Assembly (NCBI GenBank): GCA_034926415.1
Contig: JAYFRC010000073.1
Span: 1 to 59,334, forward strand
Source of the DNA: JAYFRC01 sp034926415
GTDB lineage: Bacteria > Bacillota > Clostridia > Oscillospirales > Oscillospiraceae
Direction of reading: 5' to 3'
DNA: 59,334 nucleotides
The translations under genes were made by a program, and so were the position numbers. The notes below the pieces were generated by a model. It ran no database searches and was not told the DNA's origin. It saw only the letters and a program-made list of their open reading frames with translations. Every line of letters begins with the position of its first letter. Positions within the stretch are counted from its first letter, which is position 1. Below, piece by piece: positions 32,305-40,656 of this stretch.

Positions 32305-32991
32305 TCAGCTTACCGGATTTTCAAGCTTGTTGACTACCGCCTGTCCGACTGCCAGTGCGTCGCCGTCAAGATAGCCGGAATCGACTATTTTTTTCATCGT
32401 CTCAAGCCGCGCCGAAATCGAGCTCTCGGGATACGTGCCGTAGACTGCGTCGCCGATGACATACGTTTCCATGTTCTCCCTGTCGCTCTGATACGCGAGG
32501 CTCTCGCAGAAAAATACCGGATAGTTTTCGAGCGCATTCGCCAGCGCGGTCGAATATTCTTCGGCGTAAGCCCCGTCTATCCCATGGTTCAGCACGCCGC
32601 GCTGGAGCCACGTCAGCTCGTCCTCGCTCAGATATTCCTGCGCCGCGAGATAGTCAAGAAGCGCAAAGCCCGTGCTCTCGTACTTGTCGCGCGTTTCCTC
32701 GCTCGCCGGGTCTCCTCCTCCGAGACGTCTGTACGCGTCCCAGTCCATCGTTTCAAGCCCTGAATACATCGTTGCGCGCAGCTCCGCGGTTTTGTCCGCG
32801 TCGGCTCCCGACTGAAGCTGAGAAAAAGCGTCGTATATCTCCTGCTCCGTCGGCGGCGCCGAGACCTCTGTAACTGCGCCCTTAGTCTTGACCGCAGTCG
32901 CTCCGCTTCCCGTCTGTCCGCACGCCGTGGCCGTCAAAAGCATAGTGAGCGCCGTCGCGCATATCAATATTTTCTTTGCGCTCTTCCTCAA
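32305..32991 (-). CDS. Hypothetical lipoprotein
   Basis: A 228-residue protein with a lipoprotein signal (ATAC, Cys24). The mature part is acidic and helical (PPTEQEIYDAFSQLQSGADA, LLDYLAAQEYLSEDELTWLQ). I recognise no domain. First of two adjacent lipoprotein genes. Confidence 0.7.
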   Translation of the reverse strand: MRKSAKKILICATALTMLLTATACGQTGSGATAVKTKGAVTEVSAPPTEQEIYDAFSQLQSGADADKTAELRATMYSGLETMDWDAYRRLGGGDPASEETRDKYESTGFALLDYLAAQEYLSEDELTWLQRGVLNHGIDGAYAEEYSTALANALENYPVFFCESLAYQSDRENMETYVIGDAVYGTYPESSISARLETMKKIVDSGYLDGDALAVGQAVVNKLENPVS

Positions 32992-33011
32992 AATTCCTCT
33001 CCTCCGTCTTG

Positions 33012-33049
33012 AAAAATACCGTGGGCGGACTTCTCCGCCCGCGGTATTT
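33012..33049 (-). terminator. Terminator of the MacB/SLH operon
   Basis: A 16-base inverted repeat (AAATACCG.GGGCGGA with one mismatch) and TTTTTC on the minus strand, 9 bases after the SLH protein stop. Confidence 0.85.
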
Positions 33050-33057
33050 CATTTGTC

Positions 33058-35310
33058 TTACGCCACTACGACCACGCGTACAACGCCGAGGCTATCGTAA
33101 TACAGCGTGGAGCTCTCGGCAAATGCGTGCGCCTTGTCGAGGGTTATCCACTTGCCGCCGGTTCTGTTGTAGCACTGAACGTCGGAAGACACCTTGTACG
33201 TCTGTCCGCCGATGACGACAGCCGTGCTGCCTATCCACGCGCTGTTTGGCACGCTTAGCGCGCGCGTCAGCGTAATGTAGGAGCCGATGCTGCTGCCGTC
33301 CGCGCTGACTGCCAGGCCAACATAATCGCCATCTGAGATTCCGTACTGTGCGCTGAACGGTCCTTTGGTTCCGTTGCCGTTGGTCACGGAAATGCTGCGC
33401 ACCATGTAAGAGCCGAATGTGTCGGTTTCCTCCGTCTCTGTCACGGTCGCGCGGCCGTAGGTATAAGCGTCTCCGGTCACGTTATCGAGTACGAGAATAT
33501 TCACATCGCCCGCCCAGTTCTTGCCGACATAGGTTATCTTGGAGGACGACACCGTGCTCGTTCTTATGTCGCTGATAGTTATCGGGGTCAGCGCCGATGT
33601 GCCCACCTTCTCATAAATTATCGCGTTGTCGGCCAGCGCCGATGTGCCCACCTTTTTATTTGCTACATCAAAATTCTGTGAGTTTCCGCCGGTAAGCTTT
33701 GTTATAGCTATCTTTCCGGCGCCGGTCGAGACAACTTTTACGAGCTGCCCCGTAAGATCTGTTACATCTGTGTCAGATGAGAGCTGCGGATTGCCCGACA
33801 CGGTCAGGCCGTTCAGCAGATGCACGGACGCGCTCGTTCTCGACACTGATTGGACTATTCCGACCGCGGTGTTGGATACGGTGCCCGAGGAGACGATTCC
33901 CGCAACCTGATTGTCCTCGGTGAGAAGGAACGTGACGCTCGAACCTATGCTGAAGCCCGACAGGTTCGACGTCGTGGAACTTAAGACGCTGAATTCCGTG
34001 CCGAACATCGACACCTTGACAGGCGCGCTCGTATCGGGATAGCAGTCCTCATATACTCCTGTCAGGCGGTTGTCGCAAAGTCTGATGGAGCCGGTCGAGC
34101 CGTCGTAGGTAGCGACATCGTACTTCTTTATGTCGGCCACGGACGCCTCGGCTCCGTCCTTGTAAATGGAGTAGGTCTGCCCTCCGGCAAGCTCGGAGAA
34201 TCCGTCCGTGGATTTATCAGTGCCGACCACAATTGCCTTCGAAAAGCTCTGTGACCCGACGAATATATATTCCACGGCTCCGCCGTTGATATATACCGTG
34301 GCGCTAGTTCCCGCGGTAAGCCACGAGAACACGTCGCCGTACGTCTTTTTCTCGCCGTTGTAATACGCCGGTATCTTGGCTCCGACGCTGTATTTCGTCC
34401 CCGTCGAATCCGTTAGATATGACGACTTGGCAATCGCCACGCTTATTGCTTTGCAGGTTCCGCTGTCCGTGGGAACAAAAGTTATGACCTTTTCGTTCTT
34501 GTCGAGCAGCAGCGTTCCCTTTCGTCCGTTTAGTACGCCCGTGCTCGAAGTCGTATTCGCCAGCTTATATACGTCTCCGTCGGAGGTCTTCATCGCGCCG
34601 TCCGTACCGTCGGCCGCCGTCGCGGAGCTGCTCATCAGCACCACGTCCGTTATAGCTGACGTTGCCACCGAAGCTCCGTACATTCCTCCGCCCTTTTTAT
34701 CCGCGTCAAGTGTTCTGACAAACAGCTTTGCGGCCTGCGCGCGCGTAAGCGCTGCGGAACCGCTGAGCGAAAGCTCGCTCGTCAGCCCCTTTTCAGCGGC
34801 GGCTGCAAGATATCCATCCGGCCATACCGCTCCCACGTCGGAGTCGGCGTAGCCGAGTATTCTCATGAGTATCGTAACGGCCTCTCCGTAAGTTATATTC
34901 TTGTTGGGGCCGAAGGTTCCGTCGGCATAGCCGGCGATTATCTTCGTCGTACCTCTGACCGCCAGGTTGACATAGCCCGCGGCCCAGTTGGAGGCCTTGA
35001 CGTCGGGGAATATCGTGTAATTCTTGTACTGCCCCACAAGGTCGGCGTTGCCCATGAGCACCACCGCCATCTTGCAGAACTGCGCGCGCGTCAGCGTGCT
35101 GTTTGGACGGAACGTGCCGTCCTCAAAACCGCCGAGAACACCCATTATGCGTAGCGTCTCCGCGTTTACGGCTGTTTCCGTATCCGTTATATCTCTGAAT
35201 CCAACGGCCTTCGTCGTGCTGGTCGCTGCAAACGCTCCGACCGGCGCGAGACACGACGCTGTAAGCGCTATCGTCAAAAGCGCGGCGGCAAGCCTGTGAA
35301 ATAATCTCAT
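33058..35310 (-). CDS. S-layer homology (SLH) domain surface protein
   Basis: A 750-residue secreted protein. The signal peptide ends near VGAFA at residue 28. Three SLH motifs lie between about 38 and 205 (for example GGFEDGTFRPNSTLTRAQF, IAGYADGTFGPNKNITYGEA), anchoring it to cell-wall polysaccharide. The remaining 540 residues are Thr/Ser/Val-rich beta-type repeats without a recognised catalytic site; a small duplication KVGTSAL occurs twice near residue 560-580. The start at 35310 follows AGGAAGGGG. It begins 16 bases after the MacB-like permease stop, so it is the last gene of that operon. Confidence 0.88.
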   Translation of the reverse strand: MRLFHRLAAALLTIALTASCLAPVGAFAATSTTKAVGFRDITDTETAVNAETLRIMGVLGGFEDGTFRPNSTLTRAQFCKMAVVLMGNADLVGQYKNYTIFPDVKASNWAAGYVNLAVRGTTKIIAGYADGTFGPNKNITYGEAVTILMRILGYADSDVGAVWPDGYLAAAAEKGLTSELSLSGSAALTRAQAAKLFVRTLDADKKGGGMYGASVATSAITDVVLMSSSATAADGTDGAMKTSDGDVYKLANTTSSTGVLNGRKGTLLLDKNEKVITFVPTDSGTCKAISVAIAKSSYLTDSTGTKYSVGAKIPAYYNGEKKTYGDVFSWLTAGTSATVYINGGAVEYIFVGSQSFSKAIVVGTDKSTDGFSELAGGQTYSIYKDGAEASVADIKKYDVATYDGSTGSIRLCDNRLTGVYEDCYPDTSAPVKVSMFGTEFSVLSSTTSNLSGFSIGSSVTFLLTEDNQVAGIVSSGTVSNTAVGIVQSVSRTSASVHLLNGLTVSGNPQLSSDTDVTDLTGQLVKVVSTGAGKIAITKLTGGNSQNFDVANKKVGTSALADNAIIYEKVGTSALTPITISDIRTSTVSSSKITYVGKNWAGDVNILVLDNVTGDAYTYGRATVTETEETDTFGSYMVRSISVTNGNGTKGPFSAQYGISDGDYVGLAVSADGSSIGSYITLTRALSVPNSAWIGSTAVVIGGQTYKVSSDVQCYNRTGGKWITLDKAHAFAESSTLYYDSLGVVRVVVVA

Positions 35311-35326
35311 TTCCAATTCCCCTTCC

Positions 35327-36583
35327 TTATTCTGCACGCAGCGCGGCGACGGGCTGTAGCCTCGACGCCTTGACTGCGGGAAAGATACCGAACAGTATTC
35401 CGAGTCCGACGGACAAAGCGAACGAGAAGATCGTTATCCCAACCGTCGGGAACAGCACGAACTTAAGCAGCAGCTTTCCGAGTATCAGCGTAAGCAGCGT
35501 GCCGCTGAGTATTCCTATCACTCCGCCGACGGCGCAGATCGTCGCGGCTTCGATAAGAAACTGCGTCACTATCGAGCTCCGCTCCGCGCCTATTGCCCGG
35601 CGTATGCCTATCTCGCGCGTCCGCTCCGTAACCGTGACCAGCATTATGTTCATTATTCCGATACCGCCGACCAGCAGCGATATGAACGCGATGCCGCCTA
35701 GCACAAGGCTCATTATCGTCGTCAGCTGATTGTCCTGCTGCATCCACTGGTTCTCGCTGTAAACATAGGAGGAGCCGGCGGTCTCGGGTATCAGTCCTGC
35801 GAGGAACCCGGTTATGCGCGATATGGCCTCGTCTGTTGCCGCGCTGTCCTTCGCCTTGACCGTGAACTGGCTCATATCGATCTGCTGTCCCATGTATCTT
35901 GCCGCGGTGTAGGGGAAGACGATAATGTTGTCGAGCGAATAATCGCTTTTCGCATCCTTTTCCTCGTACACACCCAGAACCGTAAACGGCACGCCATTGA
36001 CCGAGATGTCCTTTCCGACCGGATCCGCATAATCAAAAAAGTCCTTCGCGGCTCTCGCGCCTAGCACGCAGACCTGTGCATAATCCTTAACGTCTATCGA
36101 GCTTAAATCGCGTCCCTTTTCAATAGTGAAATTGTTGCATACTGAAAACTGGTCGCTTCCGAGATAGAGCGTCGGAGGATATAGGTTGCTGCTTCCTCCG
36201 CTGCCGCTGTCGCTGGCCATTCCCATACCGGACATTCCTCCGCCGCCGCCCATATTGTCGCTGTTTTTCATGCCGTAGACGACGGTGGCGTTGAACTGTG
36301 CGTTCGGTGTGACGCCGATTACGATGTCTCCAAGCTTGAGGCAGTAGTCGTACAGGTCGTTGAAAATATCCTGCCCGTTGTACATATACGCGTAGACCGT
36401 GACCTTGTTGGTACCCATGCTTTCGTAGTACTGCATGGTCTTTTTGTTCAGTCCGTTGACGACCGAAACTATCGTCATGACAGAGGCTATGCCGATGATG
36501 ATACCGAGCATGGTAAGAAAAGAGCGTCCCTTGTTGACCATTATGGATTTTATTGCCATTTTGAAAGCCTGCTCCAGCTTCAT
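35327..36583 (-). CDS. MacB-like ABC transporter permease
   Basis: A 418-residue permease of the MacB/FtsX type. TM1 at about 21-43, a large extracytoplasmic MacB-PCD domain (about 44-280, here with an insertion rich in Gly/Met/Ser), then three C-terminal helices (about 290-410). The motif TERTREIGIRRAIGAERSSI lies after TM2. It couples with the ATPase gene (overlapping by 4 bases) and with the HlyD-like adaptor. Likely exports a peptide, lipid or antibiotic-like substrate; not determinable here. Confidence 0.9.
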   Translation of the reverse strand: MKLEQAFKMAIKSIMVNKGRSFLTMLGIIIGIASVMTIVSVVNGLNKKTMQYYESMGTNKVTVYAYMYNGQDIFNDLYDYCLKLGDIVIGVTPNAQFNATVVYGMKNSDNMGGGGGMSGMGMASDSGSGGSSNLYPPTLYLGSDQFSVCNNFTIEKGRDLSSIDVKDYAQVCVLGARAAKDFFDYADPVGKDISVNGVPFTVLGVYEEKDAKSDYSLDNIIVFPYTAARYMGQQIDMSQFTVKAKDSAATDEAISRITGFLAGLIPETAGSSYVYSENQWMQQDNQLTTIMSLVLGGIAFISLLVGGIGIMNIMLVTVTERTREIGIRRAIGAERSSIVTQFLIEAATICAVGGVIGILSGTLLTLILGKLLLKFVLFPTVGITIFSFALSVGLGILFGIFPAVKASRLQPVAALRAE

Positions 36584-37275
36584 GCCCAGTCCACCTCCTG
36601 CCCTTTGTCCTCTATGACCCGGCCGTCCGATATGCGCACTATCCGTTTCGCCGTGGACGCTATGCCGTTGTCATGCGTTATGAGGATTATAGTGCTGCCC
36701 TCGCGGTTTAACGATTGCAGAAAGCCCAGCACCTCGTGTCCCGTTTTTGAATCGAGCGCACCCGTCGGCTCGTCGGCCATGATTATCGGCGGCTGTGTGG
36801 CTATGGCGCGGGCTATCGCGACGCGCTGCTGCTGCCCGCCCGACATTTCTGAAGGCCTGTGCTTTCCTCTGCCGCCGAGCCCAACCCGCGTCAGCGCCTT
36901 GTGCGCCAGCTCCGCGCGCTTTGACGCGCCGATATTGCGGTAAATTAGCGGAAGCTCGACATTTTCCTGCGCGGTAAGCGTCTGTATCAGGTTAAATCCC
37001 TGAAAAATAAATCCTATTTCGCGGTTTCGTATACGCGAGAGCTGTTTGTCCGACAGCTCCTTTACGTTTACCCCATCGAGCAGGTAATCCCCGTGCGTCG
37101 GGATGTCGAGGCATCCGAGTATGTTCATCATTGTTGACTTTCCGCTGCCCGAAGCTCCGACGACCGCGACGAACTCTCCTCTGTCGATGTCCAGCGATAT
37201 GTTGTCGAGCGCGCGCACCTCGCTCTCGAGACCCTCGCCGTATATTTTTGAAACATTCCGAAGTTCTGCAAGCAT
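36580..37275 (-). CDS. MacB-like ABC transporter ATP-binding protein
   Basis: A 231-residue ATPase of the LolD/MacB group. Walker A GASGSGKST, signature MSGGQQQRVAIARA, Walker B IIMADEPTGALDSKT and switch VTHD (as LITHDNG). Three in-frame starts (GTG 37284, ATG 37278, ATG 37275) are available; I chose the last because TAGGG lies 8 bases upstream. It overlaps the permease gene and follows the adaptor gene directly. Confidence 0.9.
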   Translation of the reverse strand: MLAELRNVSKIYGEGLESEVRALDNISLDIDRGEFVAVVGASGSGKSTMMNILGCLDIPTHGDYLLDGVNVKELSDKQLSRIRNREIGFIFQGFNLIQTLTAQENVELPLIYRNIGASKRAELAHKALTRVGLGGRGKHRPSEMSGGQQQRVAIARAIATQPPIIMADEPTGALDSKTGHEVLGFLQSLNREGSTIILITHDNGIASTAKRIVRISDGRVIEDKGQEVDWA

Positions 37276-37280
37276 CATAT

Positions 37281-39035
37281 TCACCCTAATATGCCTGACG
37301 ACTGGGTGGTCGTAACCTGTGTGAACACCTCGTCGCCCTCGTTGACGCCGCTCTTTATTTCAACGTTGTAGTTATCGTTGATGCCCGTCTCTACCGGCAC
37401 CGCCCAGTAGCCCTTCTGCGGCACGTCTGTAAAGGCGCTCATATCTACGTCTATGGCGTTGTCAGGACGGGTGTTCGATTTGACGAACACGACGCTTCCG
37501 GTCTCTCCGTTTTCGAGCGGAACGGTCTTGACGCACTGTATTGGAAGCACGAGGCAGTTGTCGTTCTGACTTGCGACGAGGGAATAGGTAACGTTGCTTC
37601 CCGTCATCATAGTTCCGTCGGTGTTTTCGACGGAGATGACCGCCGGGAAGGTCGCAACGCCGTTTTGTGATTTTCCTGTAAGGCTAACGGAGTCGACGGT
37701 CCCCATGTACTGCGTTCCCCACTGGTCGATGGTAACGCTCATTCCGGGCTGTATGTAGGAGATATTGCGCTCGTCGACGTTTGCGTCGATAAGCATCACG
37801 GATGTATTGGCGATGTTTATAGTCGTTGTTCCGGCCGCGACCTCATCTCCGACCTTTATGCCGAGAGCCAGCACGGTTCCGTCTATCGGCGACACCGCGT
37901 TCATATTGTCATAGTTTTTCTGCGCGGTATCAAGCGCTGTCTGCGCGGTCTTGATACTCTGCTGGAGTGATATTATATCCGCTTCGCTGTCCTCGCCGTC
38001 GATGTTGATGAGCACCGTTCCTGCGGACACCTTCATATAGTCTATCATGTTGGAGGACGATACCGTTCCTCCAACCTTTGAAGTAAGCGCCGTACTGCGG
38101 TTGTAGGCGAGCTTGCCCGCCTCGTATGGATATATGGTTTCGCTTCCGGCGGTTATGACAGCTGATGCCGCCATGTCCGCAGTAAGCGTTCCGGGATTGT
38201 CCATGATTATGTCCGCCTCAAAAAGCTTGGAGCCCTCGGCGGATACACGGTTTACCATATGTACGCTCTCGACCTTCGCGCTGACTTGGCTCATGAGCGA
38301 GGGAACGCTTACTGAGGCTGTCTGCCCGGCCTTGATGCTGTCCTTATATGCATAGCTGTAATACTGAACGAGGCGGAGCTTTGTATCGTCGACAAGCGTC
38401 GCCAGCGCCGAGCCCTTTGAAATCGTGTCGCCGGAAGAATACTTCGTCACATTTATGAGAGTTCCGGCGTAAGGAGCCTGATAATGCAGCCCCGCGATGT
38501 CTTTCTGAAGCGCTGTAAGCTGCTTCGTGTAATCCTCGATGGTCTTCTTCGCGTCGTTGAGCGCTGTCGTGGCCGCGTCGCTGTCTATCGAATACAGCGG
38601 CGTCCCCTTGGTGACCTGATCGCCCTCCTTGACGTAGACGTCGAGCACGTTTCCTGTGGTCGTAACGGTGATTGCCGCGCTTTCCTTGGCGCGGGTCGTT
38701 CCGCTGCCCTGCACGGTGCTGGTGATAGATCCGTACTGGACAACGTCGGTCACGACGGTGCTGTTGCTGTCGTCCTTACCGAAGAGCTTTACCATTCCGA
38801 ATATAAACAGCGCCGCCAGCACGGCTATTACGATTATAATTATGAGCTTCTTTTTGCTCATTTTCTTATGCGGCTTTCCGTCCCTCGCCTTTTTGAAAAA
38901 TTTGAAGCGAGGTCCGCTGTCGTTGTCCTCAATGATTTCTTCTATCTCGTTTTCCGCATTTTTTTCTGCACTTGGAATAGTGTCTTCCGTTCCATCGTCT
39001 ACCGGAACACTATTTACCACGGATTTCTCTTCCAT
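37281..39035 (-). CDS. HlyD-family efflux adaptor (membrane fusion protein)
   Basis: A 584-residue protein linking the MacB-type ABC pump to the cell envelope. An acidic N-terminal cytoplasmic tail (1-60) is followed by one membrane helix at about 63-85. The barrel-sandwich hybrid appears as GNVLDVYVKEGDQVTKGTPL and, after a coiled-coil, AVSPIDGTVLALGIKVGDEV; beta-barrel and C-terminal domains follow. Starting at 39035 gives a good ribosome site (AGGACAGGAAATA); the 22-residue upstream extension is not supported. First gene of the operon adaptor-ATPase-permease-SLH. Confidence 0.85.
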   Translation of the reverse strand: MEEKSVVNSVPVDDGTEDTIPSAEKNAENEIEEIIEDNDSGPRFKFFKKARDGKPHKKMSKKKLIIIIVIAVLAALFIFGMVKLFGKDDSNSTVVTDVVQYGSITSTVQGSGTTRAKESAAITVTTTGNVLDVYVKEGDQVTKGTPLYSIDSDAATTALNDAKKTIEDYTKQLTALQKDIAGLHYQAPYAGTLINVTKYSSGDTISKGSALATLVDDTKLRLVQYYSYAYKDSIKAGQTASVSVPSLMSQVSAKVESVHMVNRVSAEGSKLFEADIIMDNPGTLTADMAASAVITAGSETIYPYEAGKLAYNRSTALTSKVGGTVSSSNMIDYMKVSAGTVLINIDGEDSEADIISLQQSIKTAQTALDTAQKNYDNMNAVSPIDGTVLALGIKVGDEVAAGTTTINIANTSVMLIDANVDERNISYIQPGMSVTIDQWGTQYMGTVDSVSLTGKSQNGVATFPAVISVENTDGTMMTGSNVTYSLVASQNDNCLVLPIQCVKTVPLENGETGSVVFVKSNTRPDNAIDVDMSAFTDVPQKGYWAVPVETGINDNYNVEIKSGVNEGDEVFTQVTTTQSSGILG

Positions 39036-39073
39036 TATTTCCTGTCCTCTCCTTTTCCTGCGCTCCCTGCAAT

Positions 39074-39118
39074 AATATCTGTACGAATCATAATAGTACA
39101 CTAAGTACAGATATTCAA
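39074..39118 (-). promoter_or_regulatory. Promoter of the HlyD/MacB/SLH operon overlapped by an inverted repeat
   Basis: On the minus strand TTGAAT (39113-39118), 17 bases, TATTAT (39090-39095). An exact 11-base inverted repeat AATATCTGTAC (39074-39084) / GTACAGATATT (39105-39115) with a 20-base spacer brackets the -10 and touches the -35. It is well placed for a repressor or activator; no regulator gene is adjacent. Confidence 0.6.
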
Positions 39119-39227
39119 CAACAAAACTGTTACAAATATAGTGTAATATCCATAATGTTTTGTTTCAAAATTTTCTTATTTTTTGAATTTTTGCAACATT
39201 TTTAGCTAATTAAAGTGTTTCATAGTG

Positions 39228-39258
39228 GAAAACCCCTCCCGCCGGCGGCGGGAGGGGT
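39228..39258 (-). terminator. Terminator of the uridine phosphorylase gene
   Basis: A 12-bp perfect stem ACCCCTCCCGCC/GGCGGGAGGGGT, loop GGC, followed on the minus strand by TTTTCC, directly after the stop. Confidence 0.88.
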
Positions 39259-39260
39259 GG

Positions 39261-40028
39261 TTAATGTTTTTTGTCCTGGGCTATGAGGAGCTTCATGGCC
39301 TCGACTCCGACCTTTACCGCAAGCGACGTATCAAATACCTGCCGCTGGTCGAGTCCGGCTTTTTCACGCTCCTGGTTCCATATGACGCTGAACGCGGCTC
39401 CGCAGCGCACTCCGAGCGACGCCGCGACGCAGAACAGCGCCGCCGACTCCATCTCACTGGCAAGCACGCCGAGCCTGCGCCACGCCTCCCATTTGTTAAG
39501 GAGCTCGTATGAGACCGGCATCCTGTCCGGCGAGTGCTGCCCGTAAAAGGAATCCTTGGCTTGAACCACTCCCGTTTTGCACGAAGCGCCGAGCGCAAGC
39601 GCCGCGTCGTGCAGCGCGCAGACGACTGAAAAATCCGGTACGGCGGGATATTCTATCGGCGCGTATTCACGGCTCGTCCCTTCCTGACGCACCGCTCCGG
39701 TGGCTACTATCACGTCGCCCGCCTGCACGTCGATATCTATTCCTCCGCAGGTGCCGACGCGTATAAACGTGTCCGCTCCTATTTGTGCAAGCTCCTCCAT
39801 GGCTATCGCCGCGGAAGGCCCGCCTATGCCGGTGGAGCAGACGGAAACCTTTTCTCCGAGCAGCATGCCGGTATAGATTGTGAATTCGCGGTTCTGCGAA
39901 ATTTTTTCTGCTCCGTCGAACAGTGCGGCTATAGACTCGCAGCGCCCCGGGTCGCCCGGAAGGATACAATAGCGCCCGACGTCGCCTTCCCTGCATCTTA
40001 TATGGAATTGAAGCTCCTGTTTCTGCAT
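39261..40028 (-). CDS. udp: Uridine phosphorylase family protein
   Basis: A 255-residue NP-I family nucleoside phosphorylase cleaving uridine (or related nucleosides) with phosphate. It has CILPGDPGRCESIAALF near 21-37, the motif STGIGGPSAAIAMEEL, TFIRVGTCGGI, and the catalytic-site segment SEMESAALF. It would feed pyrimidine salvage, and the de novo pyr genes are nearby. ATG with AGGAGG upstream. Strict base specificity cannot be confirmed. Confidence 0.9.
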   Translation of the reverse strand: MQKQELQFHIRCREGDVGRYCILPGDPGRCESIAALFDGAEKISQNREFTIYTGMLLGEKVSVCSTGIGGPSAAIAMEELAQIGADTFIRVGTCGGIDIDVQAGDVIVATGAVRQEGTSREYAPIEYPAVPDFSVVCALHDAALALGASCKTGVVQAKDSFYGQHSPDRMPVSYELLNKWEAWRRLGVLASEMESAALFCVAASLGVRCGAAFSVIWNQEREKAGLDQRQVFDTSLAVKVGVEAMKLLIAQDKKH

Positions 40029-40211
40029 AAAACCGCCTCCTACGTTTTTTTAATTGTACCATTATTTTCAATAAAATGAAACAGCTTCCTAAAAAGGTCG
40101 CCCGCAATTTTACAGGAAAGCGAGCCAGAAACTCTCGCATCTCATCGTTTTATTTTTGTAAATACTAATATGCGAAGCGCTTCAAAAATTTTTTTCATAG
40201 GGGGAAACAAT

Positions 40212-40601
40212 ATGATAAGGACCATAGGCGCGCTCTCGGCTGCGGCCGTTCTCGCATTGTCGCTTACCGCCTGCGGAGCCACGTCCACGACGGCGGCACG
40301 CACCTCCGGGCAAAAAGCGGCCGCGGCAAATTATGCCCGCGGAAGCTCCTCTTTTAACACTATTCCCGATTATATGCTCGATACCCGCCTGAAGGACGGC
40401 AATCTCACCGGAGACGGCGTGTCCAAAGCCAACGCCGACGCTGCGGCGGCCAATGCCAAAAACGCGGCAAATAACGCTAAATCCGCCACGGCCAGCGCCG
40501 GCCGCGCGGCCACAAACGCCGGCAACGCAGTCAAAAGCGCTGTAAAAAGCGCCGGCACCAGCATGAACCTTACCAAAAATTCAAGTTCCATCGCAAAATA
40601 A
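40212..40601 (+). CDS. Small Ala/Asn-rich hypothetical lipoprotein
   Basis: A 129-residue protein with lipobox LTAC (Cys21). The mature part is unstructured, then carries an Ala/Asn/Lys-rich repetitive helix (ANADAAAANAKNAANNAKSA) with quasi-heptad spacing, like small Braun-type or murein lipoproteins. No function is known. The start at 40212 has AGGGGGAAA upstream; an earlier in-frame start at 40170 would bury the signal peptide. Confidence 0.65.
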   Translation: MIRTIGALSAAAVLALSLTACGATSTTAARTSGQKAAAANYARGSSSFNTIPDYMLDTRLKDGNLTGDGVSKANADAAAANAKNAANNAKSATASAGRAATNAGNAVKSAVKSAGTSMNLTKNSSSIAK

Positions 40602-40613
40602 CAGATTCTTGCA

Positions 40614-40651
40614 AAAACACGCGGACGGCAGAAATGCCGTCCGCGCGTTTT
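40614..40651. terminator. Bidirectional terminator between the small lipoprotein and ygiQ-like genes
   Basis: Stem GCGGACGGCA/TGCCGTCCGC with GAAA tetraloop, flanked by AAAA and TTTT. Confidence 0.88.
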
Positions 40652-40656
40652 ATCAG

